A stretch of 64,000 nt of DNA from Flavobacterium sp. RSP15 (lineage in GTDB: Bacteria > Bacteroidota > Bacteroidia > Flavobacteriales > Flavobacteriaceae), in assembly GCF_003968755.1 (NCBI RefSeq), contig NZ_RYDL01000001.1:372001-436000 (forward strand). The letters are read 5' to 3'. Below, in pieces: positions 45,274 to 55,199 of this stretch (within the stretch, counting starts at the first letter, position 1; every line of letters starts with the position of its first letter). Below the pieces are notes generated by a model. That model had not been told where the DNA came from and searched no databases. It saw only the letters and a program-made list of their open reading frames with translations. Position numbers and translations under genes: made by a program.

Positions 45274-46275
45274 TTACACTTTAAAAAATAATTCTGGAAA
45301 AGCCTCTTGTGGTTTTTGCCTTAAAATAATAACTTTATAATAGGATTTTATGAAACCTAAACCGTAACCATAAAACTGTTTCCAAACCGCTATTAATGAT
45401 AAATAACCTATTTTAAGGCTCTTATTCTGGTAAGAAGAGACCAAGAACAATACCAAAAAGTAAATAAAATACAACTGAAGCAGATAATCAAAATTAAAAA
45501 TTAACAACAATACAATTGAAAAGAAAAATCCAATGATGAAAACCGAAGGAAAGAAAAAAGTAAGCTTATTGTATTTTGGATACCAACTGTTAAGAATTGG
45601 TCGTGCTTTTCCAAATTTATTTACCTGAGTTGAAAACTTATCCCAGTCGATTCTTCGTTTGTGATATACAAATGCTTGTGGGAAAAGTGTGGTTTCAAAA
45701 CCTAAGTTCCACAAACGAATTGACAAATCAGGATCTTCTCCTGGATGAATATTTCCAAAACCTTTGGATGCTTCAAAAGCTTTGCGAGACAGCCCCATGT
45801 TAAAACTTCGGGGCTGAAATTTATCGATTTTTTCAGAACCTCCTCTAATTCCTCCTGTGGTTAAAAAAGAAGTCATTGCAAAATTAATTGCTTTTTGGAT
45901 GTCTGAAAAACTATCTAAAGCCTTGTCCGGTCCTCCAAAACAGTCTACATAATTTTGCTTTAAAGCCGTATCAACTTCAGACAAGTACTGCTCAGGTATA
46001 ATACAATCCGAATCAAAAATAATAAAGTAATCCCCTCTGGCTTTTTTCATTCCATAATTTCTGGAATCGCCAGGTCCTGAATTCTCTTTGTAATAATAGG
46101 AAATATCAAGTCTGTCTCCATATTTTTGAGCAACATCCTGACACACTAAAGCAGAACCGTCTTCTACGATTACAATTTCAAATATCTCTTTATAGGTTGT
46201 ATGAGACAAACTTTCTAAAAGTTCATCTACTTCGTCCGGGCGATTGTAAACTGGGATTATTAAGGAAAATAACAT
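45274..46275 (-). CDS. Family 2 glycosyltransferase with membrane anchor
   Basis: A 333-residue GT-A type glycosyltransferase. It begins L-I-I-P-V-Y-N-R-P-D-E-V (nucleotide-sugar site), has the metal site F-D-S-D-C-I-I-P and G-E-D-P-D-L-S-I-R-L as the acidic catalytic region. Two to three hydrophobic segments near the C-terminus (about 240-290) attach it to the membrane. It would build a surface polysaccharide or lipid-linked glycan. It is upstream of coaE in the same transcript. Confidence 0.9.
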   Translation of the reverse strand: MLFSLIIPVYNRPDEVDELLESLSHTTYKEIFEIVIVEDGSALVCQDVAQKYGDRLDISYYYKENSGPGDSRNYGMKKARGDYFIIFDSDCIIPEQYLSEVDTALKQNYVDCFGGPDKALDSFSDIQKAINFAMTSFLTTGGIRGGSEKIDKFQPRSFNMGLSRKAFEASKGFGNIHPGEDPDLSIRLWNLGFETTLFPQAFVYHKRRIDWDKFSTQVNKFGKARPILNSWYPKYNKLTFFFPSVFIIGFFFSIVLLLIFNFDYLLQLYFIYFLVLFLVSSYQNKSLKIGYLSLIAVWKQFYGYGLGFIKSYYKVIILRQKPQEAFPELFFKV

Positions 46276-46348
46276 AAATCAAAATGAGGTATTAGTAGTC
46301 TGTTTTTAGGTCTTTAAAATTTTAACAAATATAATAGTTATCCATAAA

Positions 46349-46377
46349 AAAACCATCAACTATTAATTGATGGTTTT
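46349..46377 (-). terminator. Terminator downstream of fabV
   Basis: AAAACCATCAA (46349-46359) pairs exactly with TTGATGGTTTT (46367-46377) over a seven-base loop, and the minus strand continues with further T. It separates fabV from the glycosyltransferase gene. Confidence 0.85.
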
Positions 46378-46403
46378 ATAAATACTATTTTAAGGTACAA
46401 TAA

Positions 46404-47594
46404 TTAAGAAATACTTTTAATGTTTATCACTTCGTTTGTATCCGCTTTGTAATCTACACCATCCACGTCAAAACCAAATAAATTATAAAAATCTTTTCTG
46501 TATCCTACTAAATCTCCTATTTCGGATAAATTTTCAGTTACAGCCTCCATCCACAATTTAGCTACTTTTTCCTGAACATCAGGACGCATCTCTAAATCAT
46601 CAATCCTAATTCTTCCTTTTTCGTCAACAGGAACTTCATTGCCGGTAAACAATCGTTCTTGATACAAACGCTGAATTTGCTCAATACATCCTTCGTGTAT
46701 ACCTTCTTCCTTCATTATTTGATATAATAAAGAAATATACAATGGAATAACCGGAATTGCAGAACTTGCTTGTGTAACCAATGCCTTATTTACAGAAACA
46801 AATGCTTTTCCATCAATAGCTGCTAAACTGTCCGTGATTGCAAATGCAGTCGATTCAAGATGATCTTTGGCACGACCAATTGTACCTTTTCTATACACTG
46901 CCTCAGTCAATGATGGCCCAATATAGGAATAAGCAACAGTTGTAGCGCCTTGAGCTAATAGATTTTGAGCTTTTAGAGCATCAATCCACATCTCCCAATC
47001 TTCCCCGCCCATAACGGCGACTGTGTTTTCTATATCATCACCAGTGCAAGGCTCAATTGAAATTTCAGAAACTTTACCAGAATGAAAATCAACTGTTTTA
47101 TTGGTAAAAGTACCACCAATTGGTTTCAAAACAGAACGATGTAATATTCCTGTTACAGGATGCATACGAACGGGAGAAGCTAAACTGTAGATTATTAAGT
47201 CCACTTGACCTAAATCAGCTTTTATAAGATCTAATGTTTGTTGCTTTACTTGATTCGAAAAAGCATCTCCATTGATACTTTTTGCATACAAACCTGCTTT
47301 ATGCGCTTCATTTTCAAAAGCTGCAGAATTGTACCAACCTGGTGAAGCTGTTTTTCCTTCAGAAGGAGCTTTTTCAAAAAATACACCAATAGTTGCTGCA
47401 TTAGAACCAAAAGCACTTGTAATTCTGGAAGCCAAACCAAAACCGGTTGAAGCACCAATTACTAATACATTTTTAGCACCGTCAATTGCGCCTTTTGATT
47501 GTATGTATTCTATTTGATTTTTTACATTTTGCTCGCATCCTTTTGGGTGTGATGTCGTACAAATAAATCCTCTCATTCTAGGTTCTATAATCAT
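46404..47594 (-). CDS. fabV: Trans-2-enoyl-ACP/CoA reductase FabV
   Basis: NADH-dependent enoyl reductase closing the fatty acid elongation cycle. The 396-residue protein is far longer than FabI and shows I-G-A-S-T-G-F-G-L-A-S-R (NADH loop near 46), A-Y-S-Y-I-G-P with the catalytic Tyr and the Y-x8-K spacing, and the start M-I-I-E-P-R-M-R-G-F-I-C. FabV is known for triclosan resistance. It has its own promoter at 47686-47715 and its own terminator. Confidence 0.96.
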   Translation of the reverse strand: MIIEPRMRGFICTTSHPKGCEQNVKNQIEYIQSKGAIDGAKNVLVIGASTGFGLASRITSAFGSNAATIGVFFEKAPSEGKTASPGWYNSAAFENEAHKAGLYAKSINGDAFSNQVKQQTLDLIKADLGQVDLIIYSLASPVRMHPVTGILHRSVLKPIGGTFTNKTVDFHSGKVSEISIEPCTGDDIENTVAVMGGEDWEMWIDALKAQNLLAQGATTVAYSYIGPSLTEAVYRKGTIGRAKDHLESTAFAITDSLAAIDGKAFVSVNKALVTQASSAIPVIPLYISLLYQIMKEEGIHEGCIEQIQRLYQERLFTGNEVPVDEKGRIRIDDLEMRPDVQEKVAKLWMEAVTENLSEIGDLVGYRKDFYNLFGFDVDGVDYKADTNEVINIKSIS

Positions 47595-47611
47595 AATTCT
47601 ATTGTTTATTT

Positions 47612-47640
47612 GGTTAAACGTTTAATCGGTAATAGATTAA
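47612..47640. repeat. Diverged GGTTAA/TTAATCGG repeat in the fabV leader
   Basis: GGTTAAACGTTTAATCGGTA followed by ATAGATTAA resembles the repeats at 3117-3180 and 6425-6500. It lies inside the roughly 85-nt untranslated leader of fabV and is self-complementary (GGTTAAACG with CGTTTAA). Confidence 0.5.
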
Positions 47641-47685
47641 GCACATAACTAAGTTTATCTTTATTTATTTATCTTTTTAAGTTGA

Positions 47686-47715
47686 CAAATATAAGGCATT
47701 TCTTTAGTTCAACAA
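47686..47715 (-). promoter_or_regulatory. Canonical promoter of fabV, overlapping the end of recN
   Basis: On the minus strand TTG (47713-47715) and TATATTTG (47686-47693) are spaced by exactly 19 bases. The -33 element lies inside the last codons of recN. The leader to the fabV ATG at 47594 would be about 85 nt. Confidence 0.8.
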
Positions 47716-49356
47716 GGCTTTGGCATGATTTAAGGCTGAGTCGGAAACGATTGTTCCAGATAACATTTGCGCGATTTCAACCACTCTTTCTTCTCTAGTT
47801 AATAATTTCAATTCAGATTGCGTATCCTCGCCAACAGTCGATTTAAATACTTTGAAATGAGCATTCCCTTTTGCCGCAATTTGGGGTAAATGCGTGATAG
47901 CAAAAATTTGCATTTGCTGACTCATTTCCTTCATAATTTCCCCCATTCTTATGGCTATTTCTCCGGAAACACCAGTGTCAATTTCATCAAAAATCAATGT
48001 TGGTAATTTTGAATAGTGTGCCAATATCGCCTTAACAGCAAGCATAATCCTTGACATTTCTCCACCAGAAGCTACTTTTTTTAACAAACCAAAATCCGTC
48101 CCTTTATTGGCCGAAAATAAAAACTGAAGCTCATCTTTTCCGTTTTGAAAATAGGTTTCAGTTGATTTTACATCCATTTTAAAGCGCACATTAGGCATTC
48201 CTAAAGTTTCTAAAATCGCAATCAACTTTTGGGATAAAACTGGAATCGAATTCAATCTATTCGTATGAATTGTAGTTGAAAAAACATCTAATTCAACGGT
48301 TTTTTGCTTTAGAGAAAGCGTCAGTGCAGCAATCTCTTCTTCCATATTTCCTAATTCTAATACTGAATTTTCTAGATTCATCTGAATTTGAAGTAGTTCA
48401 TCCACAGATGACACCTGATGTTTCTTTTGCAAGGTAAAAATCACCTGAAGCTTTTGACTAATTAAATCCAATTGTTCCGGATCATTGATCAATTTTTCAG
48501 AACAACGATTCATTTCTTCCAAAACATCTTCAAATTCAATCGTTACGCTTGTAATTCTTTCTAACAAAGATTGGTAATCCGCTGAAAAAACAGCAATTTT
48601 TTGTAATGAAACCTTAATTTCATTCAAATTATGCATCACACCCATTTGTTCTTCATTGGCTATAGCCAAAGATTTATCAATAGATTCCTTGATAATTTCA
48701 ACATTATTTAATTTTTCAAAATCAGCCTCAAGAGATTCTTGTTCACCTGATTTTAATTGCGCTGCTACCAATTCTTCCAATAAAAAAGTATTGTATTCCT
48801 GCTCTTTCTTAGATTCGCTTTGTCTTTTCAGTAACGAATTTAATTTGGATCTATCCGATTTATATTTTTTTAAAAGCGACTGATACTCCAGAATTATATT
48901 TTTATTTGTGGCAATAGCATCTATAATTTCAAACTGTACATTTTCATCCGAAAGTTCTTGAGTTTGTTGTTGCGAATGAATATCAATCAAGAATAAGCTC
49001 AATTCCTGCAATTCCTGAAGATTTACAGGGCTGTCATTAACAAACGCTCTTGATTTTCCTGAAGGCAGGATTTCGCGTCTAATTATAGTGTCATTTTCAT
49101 AGTCTAAATCATTTGTTTCAAAAAAAGGAAGTAAATTATACTTAGAAATTTCAAAATGAGCCTCAATAATACACTTTTCTTCTTTGTTTTTTAGAGAAGT
49201 CAAATCGGCTCTTTTTCCTAAAACCAGCCCCAATGCACCTAAAATTATTGATTTTCCTGCACCAGTTTCTCCAGTGATTGTTGAGAAACCTTTTGAAAAA
49301 TCGATTGTCAATTTTTCTATTAAAGCATAGTTTTTTATCGAAAGTGACGTTATCAT
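47704..49356 (-). CDS. recN: DNA repair protein RecN
   Basis: SMC-like ATPase acting at DNA double-strand breaks. The 550-residue protein starts with L-S-I-K-N-Y-A-L-I-E, has the P-loop T-G-E-T-G-A-G-K-S near 29-37, two long coiled-coil stretches (about 160-350) and, near the C-terminus, A-S-G-G-E-M-S-R (signature) followed by T-L-I-F-D-E-I-D-T-G-V-S-G. It is the last gene of the bamD operon. Confidence 0.96.
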   Translation of the reverse strand: MITSLSIKNYALIEKLTIDFSKGFSTITGETGAGKSIILGALGLVLGKRADLTSLKNKEEKCIIEAHFEISKYNLLPFFETNDLDYENDTIIRREILPSGKSRAFVNDSPVNLQELQELSLFLIDIHSQQQTQELSDENVQFEIIDAIATNKNIILEYQSLLKKYKSDRSKLNSLLKRQSESKKEQEYNTFLLEELVAAQLKSGEQESLEADFEKLNNVEIIKESIDKSLAIANEEQMGVMHNLNEIKVSLQKIAVFSADYQSLLERITSVTIEFEDVLEEMNRCSEKLINDPEQLDLISQKLQVIFTLQKKHQVSSVDELLQIQMNLENSVLELGNMEEEIAALTLSLKQKTVELDVFSTTIHTNRLNSIPVLSQKLIAILETLGMPNVRFKMDVKSTETYFQNGKDELQFLFSANKGTDFGLLKKVASGGEMSRIMLAVKAILAHYSKLPTLIFDEIDTGVSGEIAIRMGEIMKEMSQQMQIFAITHLPQIAAKGNAHFKVFKSTVGEDTQSELKLLTREERVVEIAQMLSGTIVSDSALNHAKALLN

Positions 49357-49407
49357 TTATTTGTTTTTTTATTGGAACCGGGGATTAAATTAAAATCTGG
49401 CCGCTAA

Positions 49408-50292
49408 TTAATAGTGTATCAGTGCCCATTTGCTAGAATTCAAAGGAGAAATTTTATTTAGATTATCAACTAAATCTGAAATTGTGATACTAGGACCACC
49501 TGAAAATACAGCTACAATTTCATCTGATTTAGCATCAAAAAAGACACGGGTTAAAAACGCATTAGGTCTTGAAGCATTTAACTTAGCTAAATCAATTAAA
49601 GATCTTTTTATTTTTTCTTTAGCCTCTTTTAAATCCTGATTCATCAAATCTAATCCGGAATGGTACTCAAACATCGTTTGTCGAACTTGTTTGAATGCCG
49701 GGGATAAAATATCATTTATCAAAAAATAACGGTTTTGATTTCCATCGGCCTGACTCCATCCTTTTGATCCTCCTTGTTGTGCTACATTCAAAATATTCTG
49801 AGCAGTTTCAAAATAAGGATTTCCGGATTCCATCACAAAAGTATCCGCATCCATTCCTAAAATGACATAACTGTAAAAAGAAAGAACCGAAACTAAATTA
49901 GAATCAAAACTGGTAAGGTTAAAAATTAAATTTTCAAACTCAGTATACCGAAAACTAAAATCTTTGTCGTTATAATTTAAAACTGGTGAAGTGTACGATG
50001 AATTAAAAACCGGACGGGATGATTGTACCTGGATGGTGGCTATAAATTGATCGGAATTATTAGCAGAAACAGTAATATAAATTGAGCAATTAATTTTTTC
50101 ATTTTGCTTCACTGTTTGACCGGTCCAATCTGTTTTGTTTACAAACTCACTGATCGAGGTTTGCAAGGTTTTAAAAACTTGTTGATTGGTAACACTCAAT
50201 CGCTGTGCATCAACCGTTACAGTACAATTCAATTGTTGTGCTTGGACACCTCCAAAAATAAAAAGCAGCAAAAAAGTAAATATTTTATTCAT
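49408..50292 (-). CDS. DUF4835 family exported protein
   Basis: A 294-residue protein with a signal peptide (M-N-K-I-F-T-F-L-L-L-F-I-F-G-G-V-Q-A, cut before Q-Q-L-N-C). The family DUF4835 is found in Bacteroidota always between coaBC and recN, as here. N-C-T-V-T-V-D-A-Q-R near the start and W-S-Q-A-D-G-N-Q-N-R-Y in the centre are family marks as I recall. The function is unknown; export and position beside bamD hint at envelope assembly. Confidence 0.9.
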   Translation of the reverse strand: MNKIFTFLLLFIFGGVQAQQLNCTVTVDAQRLSVTNQQVFKTLQTSISEFVNKTDWTGQTVKQNEKINCSIYITVSANNSDQFIATIQVQSSRPVFNSSYTSPVLNYNDKDFSFRYTEFENLIFNLTSFDSNLVSVLSFYSYVILGMDADTFVMESGNPYFETAQNILNVAQQGGSKGWSQADGNQNRYFLINDILSPAFKQVRQTMFEYHSGLDLMNQDLKEAKEKIKRSLIDLAKLNASRPNAFLTRVFFDAKSDEIVAVFSGGPSITISDLVDNLNKISPLNSSKWALIHY

Positions 50293-50361
50293 CTGTAGAT
50301 TTCTGTTTTTTTATCTGTCACCATAAATCACAACCGTTATTACCTCATAGAGTGTCATGTA

Positions 50362-51579
50362 CTACCTTAGTTTTTCAAAATGCGCTATCACTTTATTTAG
50401 TATATCATCCGCAACAGCCTCTTTCGATTTTAATTCCATTGGTTCAAGATTAAAAAACTGGTCTATAAAAGTAACTTTATTCGTTGGTTTTCCAAAACCG
50501 GCACCCTGATCTTGAAGGGAATTCAAAACGATCAAATCTAAGTTTTTTTTCTGAATTTTCAGCTTTGCATTTTCGATTTCATTTTCTGTTTCTAAAGCAA
50601 AACCAATCAGAAACTGATTTTTCTTCAGCGTTCCCAAAGAAGCTAAAATATCCTTGGTTTTCTCGAGTTCAATTACAAAATTATCAGCTGCCTTTTTAAT
50701 TTTTTGTTTAGCTACATTCTTGGGCTTATAATCCGCAACTGCTGCTGCTGCAATGGCGACATCTACATCACCGTACCTCTGGTGGCAGGCTAGATACATC
50801 TCTTCGGCAGAGACTACATTAATAACTTCAATCAAGGGATTTGAAACTGTAAAAAGCGTTGGTCCACTTACTAAAAATACTGAAGCACCTAGATTAGCAG
50901 CGCTAATTGCTATATCAAAACCCATTTTACCTGAAGAATGATTTCCTATAAAACGCACGGGATCGATTGCTTCATAAGTAGGACCAGCAGTAATTAATAT
51001 TTTTTTTCCTTTAAGAGGTAATTTATTGTTTAAATCCGCCTCAATAAAAGCCACTATATTCTCTGGTTCCGCCATTCTGCCTTCTCCAGACAATCCACTT
51101 GCCAATTCGCCTGTTTCGGCAGGAATTATTGTATTACCAAATTGTGTCAAAGAGGAAAAATTAGCAATAGTTGAAGGATGTTTGTACATATCTAAATCCA
51201 TTGCAGGAGCAAAATACACGGGACATTTTGCGGATAAATAGGCTGCAATCAATAGATTATCACAAATACCATTTGTCATTTTAGACAATGTATTTGCTGT
51301 AGCTGGCGCAATAATCATCAAATCAGCCCAAAGTGCCAATTCAACATGATTGTTCCATTTTTCATCTTCATTGTCTTGGTTATAAAAACTAGAATAAACC
51401 GGATTTTTGGATAACGTAGATAATGTAAGAGGGGTTACAAAATCCTTAGAAGCAGGTGTCATTATCACTTGGACATGTGCACCTGCTTTTATGAAAAGTC
51501 GTACTAATGAAGCGGTTTTATAGGCTGCAATTCCACCAGAAATTCCTAGTAAAATTTTCTTACCGTTTAAAACTGACAT
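50362..51579 (-). CDS. coaBC: Bifunctional phosphopantothenoylcysteine decarboxylase/synthase
   Basis: Two steps of coenzyme A synthesis. The 405-residue fusion has the flavin-binding CoaC domain (1 to about 180: I-S-G-G-I-A-A-Y-K, and P-A-M-D-L-D-M-Y as the P-x-M-N-x-x-M motif) and the CoaB domain (about 190-405: I-T-A-G-P-T-Y-E-A-I-D-P-V-R-F-I-G-N-H-S-S-G-K-M is cut into motif and nucleotide site). It follows rpoZ by 8 bp. Confidence 0.95.
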   Translation of the reverse strand: MSVLNGKKILLGISGGIAAYKTASLVRLFIKAGAHVQVIMTPASKDFVTPLTLSTLSKNPVYSSFYNQDNEDEKWNNHVELALWADLMIIAPATANTLSKMTNGICDNLLIAAYLSAKCPVYFAPAMDLDMYKHPSTIANFSSLTQFGNTIIPAETGELASGLSGEGRMAEPENIVAFIEADLNNKLPLKGKKILITAGPTYEAIDPVRFIGNHSSGKMGFDIAISAANLGASVFLVSGPTLFTVSNPLIEVINVVSAEEMYLACHQRYGDVDVAIAAAAVADYKPKNVAKQKIKKAADNFVIELEKTKDILASLGTLKKNQFLIGFALETENEIENAKLKIQKKNLDLIVLNSLQDQGAGFGKPTNKVTFIDQFFNLEPMELKSKEAVADDILNKVIAHFEKLR

Positions 51580-51587
51580 AGCATTTA

Positions 51588-51905
51588 TTATTTATTAGAG
51601 TCTCTGTGGTAAATCTTACCATCTAACCATTCTTGAACTGCTAAAGCGTGTGGTTTAGGCAGTTTTTCGTAAAATTTTGAAACCTCAATTTGTTCTTTGT
51701 TTTCAAAAACTTCTTCAAGACTATCATTATATGTTGCAAACTCTTCTAATTTCTCTGTCAATTCTTTTTTAATTTCTGAATTGATTTGGTTTGCTCTTTT
51801 AGCCATAATGGTTATTGCTTCATACACATTACCAGTAGGTTCTTCAATAACAGTTTTATTATATGTTATTGTATTTACTGGAGCATTCGTCTTTTTTAAA
51901 TCCAT
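51588..51905 (-). CDS. rpoZ: RNA polymerase omega subunit-like protein
   Basis: A 105-residue small protein. The segment G-N-V-Y-E-A-I-T-I-M-A-K-R-A-N-Q-I-N fits the omega core (A-x-x-x-R-A-x-Q-I), and the position between bamD and coaBC is the usual place of the Bacteroidota omega gene. The C-terminal half is lineage-specific. It promotes assembly of RNA polymerase. Length and context support the call more than overall similarity. Confidence 0.88.
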   Translation of the reverse strand: MDLKKTNAPVNTITYNKTVIEEPTGNVYEAITIMAKRANQINSEIKKELTEKLEEFATYNDSLEEVFENKEQIEVSKFYEKLPKPHALAVQEWLDGKIYHRDSNK

Positions 51906-51913
51906 GACTTTAT

Positions 51914-52714
51914 TTATTTAGTAAATTTTTGTAAATCTTTTTCTATTTGAGCTAACATTTGGTTCGCTACTTTTATATATTTCGTTTCAGCATTAAATTT
52001 TATCAAATTTGCTTGCGCTGTTTTTGCAACATTCAAACGTTCTTCCATTTTTGCAGGAACACTATTTATTGCCAGTTGGTAAGCTGAATCTAATTTAAAA
52101 AACAATGCATCCTCTTTTAGTGGTGTTCCTGGATAATCTGCAACAAAATTATCTAAAGCAATTATCGCTGATTTGAAATCAGAAATCGTATGGTATCCTT
52201 TAGCATTTTCAAATACTTTTTTTTGTATTTTCTCGCTAAGCACTTTAACGGAACTATTGGCGTCAGCCATATATTCTGAGTTTGGATAACTATCAATAAA
52301 CAGTTGTAATTTATCCAATGCTTTGTTCGTGTCCGTTTGATCTAGACTATAAGAAGGAGAAAGCATAGAGTAACTTTTTGCCCCTAAATAAGCTGCTTCT
52401 TGTATTTTTTCACTTTTAGGATATCCTGAAACAAAGCTTTCAAATTGATATCCTGCTAAATAATATTGCTTTGTCTTGTAATAGGATTGCGCAAACATAT
52501 AAAACAATTTTTCTGCTTGAGGCTTTCCTCTGTATGCTGGGCCAATCTGCTCAAAAATACGAATCGCTTTAGAAAATTTTCCTGTATCGTATAATTTAGT
52601 CGCCATTTCAAACTTGACAGCTACATCTTCGGTTTTTAGTGCTCTTTGGTATTCGTTACAAGAACTAAAAAAAACTACAAGAAGCAATAGAGATATTATT
52701 TTTTTACTCAACAT
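51914..52714 (-). CDS. bamD: Outer membrane protein assembly factor BamD
   Basis: A lipoprotein of the BAM complex that folds outer-membrane proteins. The 266-residue protein has a lipobox ending F-F-S-S-C with Cys19, followed by TPR helices: Y-D-T-G-K-F-S-K-A-I-R-I-F-E, Y-Y-K-T-K-Q-Y-Y-L-A-G-Y-Q-F-E, and Y-P-N-S-E-Y-M. It is the first gene of the operon bamD-rpoZ-coaBC-DUF4835-recN, led by a canonical promoter. Confidence 0.93.
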   Translation of the reverse strand: MLSKKIISLLLLVVFFSSCNEYQRALKTEDVAVKFEMATKLYDTGKFSKAIRIFEQIGPAYRGKPQAEKLFYMFAQSYYKTKQYYLAGYQFESFVSGYPKSEKIQEAAYLGAKSYSMLSPSYSLDQTDTNKALDKLQLFIDSYPNSEYMADANSSVKVLSEKIQKKVFENAKGYHTISDFKSAIIALDNFVADYPGTPLKEDALFFKLDSAYQLAINSVPAKMEERLNVAKTAQANLIKFNAETKYIKVANQMLAQIEKDLQKFTK

Positions 52715-52820
52715 TTAATATTGTTTTTTAGATTTCGTGAATCTTTGATTTCATTTTTTTACTTTTTTCATGATTCCTTTGGCTGAAACAACCTACCAAA
52801 TCATACCGAAGTTTCGGTGG

Positions 52821-52850
52821 CAAATTTAGTTATTAATTTAGCGACTTCAA
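52821..52850 (-). promoter_or_regulatory. Canonical promoter of the bamD operon
   Basis: On the minus strand TTG (52848-52850) and TAAATTTG (52821-52828) are 19 bases apart. A short palindrome, ACCGAA/TTCGGT at about 52805-52818, lies just downstream, near the expected start of transcription, and leaves a leader of about 100 nt. Confidence 0.82.
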
Positions 52851-52889
52851 AATATATTTTTTGTTTAAAAAAATGCTACTTTTTCATCC

Positions 52890-53771
52890 TTATTTATTCA
52901 TTTTTTTTACAAACTGATCAATTCTATTTGCTAGTGAATCATCTACTTTTACCAGTGGCAAACGCACTGTATTTTCAGAAATCCCTAGTGACAGAAAGAC
53001 TTGTTTGATTCCTGCTGGATTTCCCTGCTCAAAAATCATGTCAATACAATCTGATAAAAGATACTGTGTTTTGAACGCTTCATCTGTCTTTCTGTTTAAG
53101 CCCAATCGAATCATTTCAGAAAATTCTTTAGGGAAACCTTGACCAATAACTGATATCACACCTGCTCCACCTGCTAAAACCATTGGTAAAGCTATCATAT
53201 CATCACCAGAAATTACAAGAAAATCTTTTGGTTTGTTTTTCAATAATTGCATTGCCTGAACAAGATCTCCTGCTGCTTCCTTTATGGCTACGATATTTTC
53301 GAAATCATTTGCCAAACGCAAAACAGTCGAAGGCAACATATTACTTGCCGTTCTTCCCGGAACATTATATAAAATCACTGGAATGGGAGAGGCTTCAGCA
53401 ACAGCCTTGAAATGCTGGTAAATCCCTTCCTGAGTAGGTTTGTTATAGTACGGAGAAACGGAAAGTATTGCCGTAAACGCAGTTAAATCTCTTGTTTTTA
53501 ACTCTTCAACAACTTTTAAGGTATTATTACCTCCTACTCCAAGCACTAAGGGCAAAGTGCCATTATTAGCTTCGATTACAGTACGGATGACCAATTCTTT
53601 TTCCTCTGGAGACAAAGTTGCGTTTTCTGCAGTGGTACCCAATACTACCAAATATTCAATTCCTCCATCGATAGAAAAATGTACAATTCTTTTTAAAGCT
53701 TCGGTATCTATTGAAAAATCTTGTTTAAAAGGAGTTACAAGAGCAACACCTGTTCCTATTAATAATTGCAT
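52890..53771 (-). CDS. dapA: 4-hydroxy-tetrahydrodipicolinate synthase
   Basis: Condenses aspartate semialdehyde and pyruvate in lysine and diaminopimelate synthesis. The 293-residue (beta/alpha)8 barrel has [20 protein letters not shown], the tyrosine in Y-Y-N-K-P-T-Q-E-G, and the Schiff-base lysine in [10 protein letters not shown]. It follows the DUF6913 gene by six bases, so they are probably one transcript. Confidence 0.96.
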   Translation of the reverse strand: MQLLIGTGVALVTPFKQDFSIDTEALKRIVHFSIDGGIEYLVVLGTTAENATLSPEEKELVIRTVIEANNGTLPLVLGVGGNNTLKVVEELKTRDLTAFTAILSVSPYYNKPTQEGIYQHFKAVAEASPIPVILYNVPGRTASNMLPSTVLRLANDFENIVAIKEAAGDLVQAMQLLKNKPKDFLVISGDDMIALPMVLAGGAGVISVIGQGFPKEFSEMIRLGLNRKTDEAFKTQYLLSDCIDMIFEQGNPAGIKQVFLSLGISENTVRLPLVKVDDSLANRIDQFVKKMNK

Positions 53772-53777
53772 ATTATT

Positions 53778-54296
53778 TTATATTTTGTTTAATAATTTTA
53801 AATATTTGAATAACTCACTTGAAAAAATGCGGTAACTATTAACCTCTGTTTTAATCATGAAATGATTTAATCTTTGGTCTATGGATGAAAAACCAACCTT
53901 GAATTGTGCTTTTGAATTATGGGTAACTTGCAATAAAATTGCTTTTTCTATATCGTAATAGCTTATTAATAAATCGAATTTTTCATTGCTAAAAGCATTA
54001 ACCTCCGTGGATGCAATTTGTCCTTTCCAATTGAGATCTCGAGCACTAAATATAGGATATTTTTTTTCGCTAATTTGTTTTAATTTATCGTTATAAACAA
54101 TAATTTTGATGTTTTCAGGCAAAATTCCATAGGATAAAATTTCCTTTACCAGCAATTCAGTCTCAGCAAAACCAGTAGTATCAACGACTAAACCAATTGT
54201 TTGCACACCAGCCACAGATCCATTACTTTTTAAATTTTGAAAGCTGTTTTTTAATGTTTTTTTTACAAAAAAATTCTTTATATAATTTAAAAACAT
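53778..54296 (-). CDS. DUF6913 family protein
   Basis: A 172-residue protein I recognise only as the DUF6913 type of Flavobacteriaceae, always next to dapA as I recall. It has a basic N-terminal helix (K-N-F-F-V-K-K-T-L-K-N-S), then an alternating alpha/beta body with I-G-L-V-V-D-T-T-G-F and K-F-D-L-L-I-S-Y-Y. No catalytic motif or export signal is visible. Function unknown. Confidence 0.82.
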   Translation of the reverse strand: MFLNYIKNFFVKKTLKNSFQNLKSNGSVAGVQTIGLVVDTTGFAETELLVKEILSYGILPENIKIIVYNDKLKQISEKKYPIFSARDLNWKGQIASTEVNAFSNEKFDLLISYYDIEKAILLQVTHNSKAQFKVGFSSIDQRLNHFMIKTEVNSYRIFSSELFKYLKLLNKI

Positions 54297-54343
54297 AGTA
54301 CTTTTACTTGATTACAAAATTAATTAATTAAGTTGCATTTAAA

Positions 54344-55153
54344 ATGGTAAATCTAAAAAAGTATAACGACGTTTCTAAACTTTTTGTTATATTCTTAACA
54401 TTTTTATTTGTTGCTTCGTGCAGCAAACAAAATTACTATGTTACTAAAATTGAAGGAAAACGAATTCCTGTCACTGAAAAAGAAAATCAAGTCTCTACTA
54501 CAGACCCCATAGGAAAACAAGCCCTGCAAATTGAAAATTTCATCAAACCGTATCGGGAACACATCAATAAAGATTTAGATAGTGTCCTTGCGTATTGTCC
54601 GGAAACATTAGACAAGAGTTCTGGAAAATGGCAAACTACAATTGGTAATCTGATGGCCGATGTCACATTAAAACGAGGTAATGTTGTGTTTCAAGCTAGA
54701 GAAAAAAAGAATATCGACATTTGTTTGCTGAATAGCGGAGGGATTCGCTCTATACTTCCAAAAGGGAATGTCACCGCCCGAACGGCTTTTGAAATTATGC
54801 CTTTTGAAAACAGTCTGGTCGTTATTGCGCTAAAAGGAGAACAAATCCTTGAAATCGTTTCCTACTTTATTGCTGAAAAAAAACCGCATCCATTAGCTGG
54901 ATTAACCTTTACTATTGACAAAAACAATCTTCCAAAAAATATATTGGTTCAAGGAAACCCTGTTCAGCAAGAAACTATTTATTATGTAGGAACCAATGAT
55001 TATTTATCAAATGGTGGTGACAATATGAATTTCTTTAAAAAAGGAGTTCAAAAATTTGATTTAGAGTACAAACTACGAAATATACTGATTGATTATTTTA
55101 AAGAAGTGGATACTATTCCTGTGATAAATGATGTTCGGATTACGGTTGAATAA
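54344..55153 (+). CDS. 5'-nucleotidase C-terminal domain lipoprotein
   Basis: A 269-residue exported lipoprotein (lipobox F-V-A-S-C, Cys26) holding only the substrate-binding domain of UshA-type nucleotidases: I-G-N-L-M-A-D-V-T-L near 105, L-N-S-G-G-I-R-S and, near the end, G-T-N-D-Y-L-S-N-G-G-D-N. The catalytic metallophosphatase half is the next gene at 55293. In UshA these are one polypeptide with the order reversed. The two products probably act together in the periplasm. Confidence 0.88.
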   Translation: MVNLKKYNDVSKLFVIFLTFLFVASCSKQNYYVTKIEGKRIPVTEKENQVSTTDPIGKQALQIENFIKPYREHINKDLDSVLAYCPETLDKSSGKWQTTIGNLMADVTLKRGNVVFQAREKKNIDICLLNSGGIRSILPKGNVTARTAFEIMPFENSLVVIALKGEQILEIVSYFIAEKKPHPLAGLTFTIDKNNLPKNILVQGNPVQQETIYYVGTNDYLSNGGDNMNFFKKGVQKFDLEYKLRNILIDYFKEVDTIPVINDVRITVE

Positions 55154-55199
55154 AAAAGGGTAATAAACAATCCAAAGTAATTTTGAAAACATAAAGCAT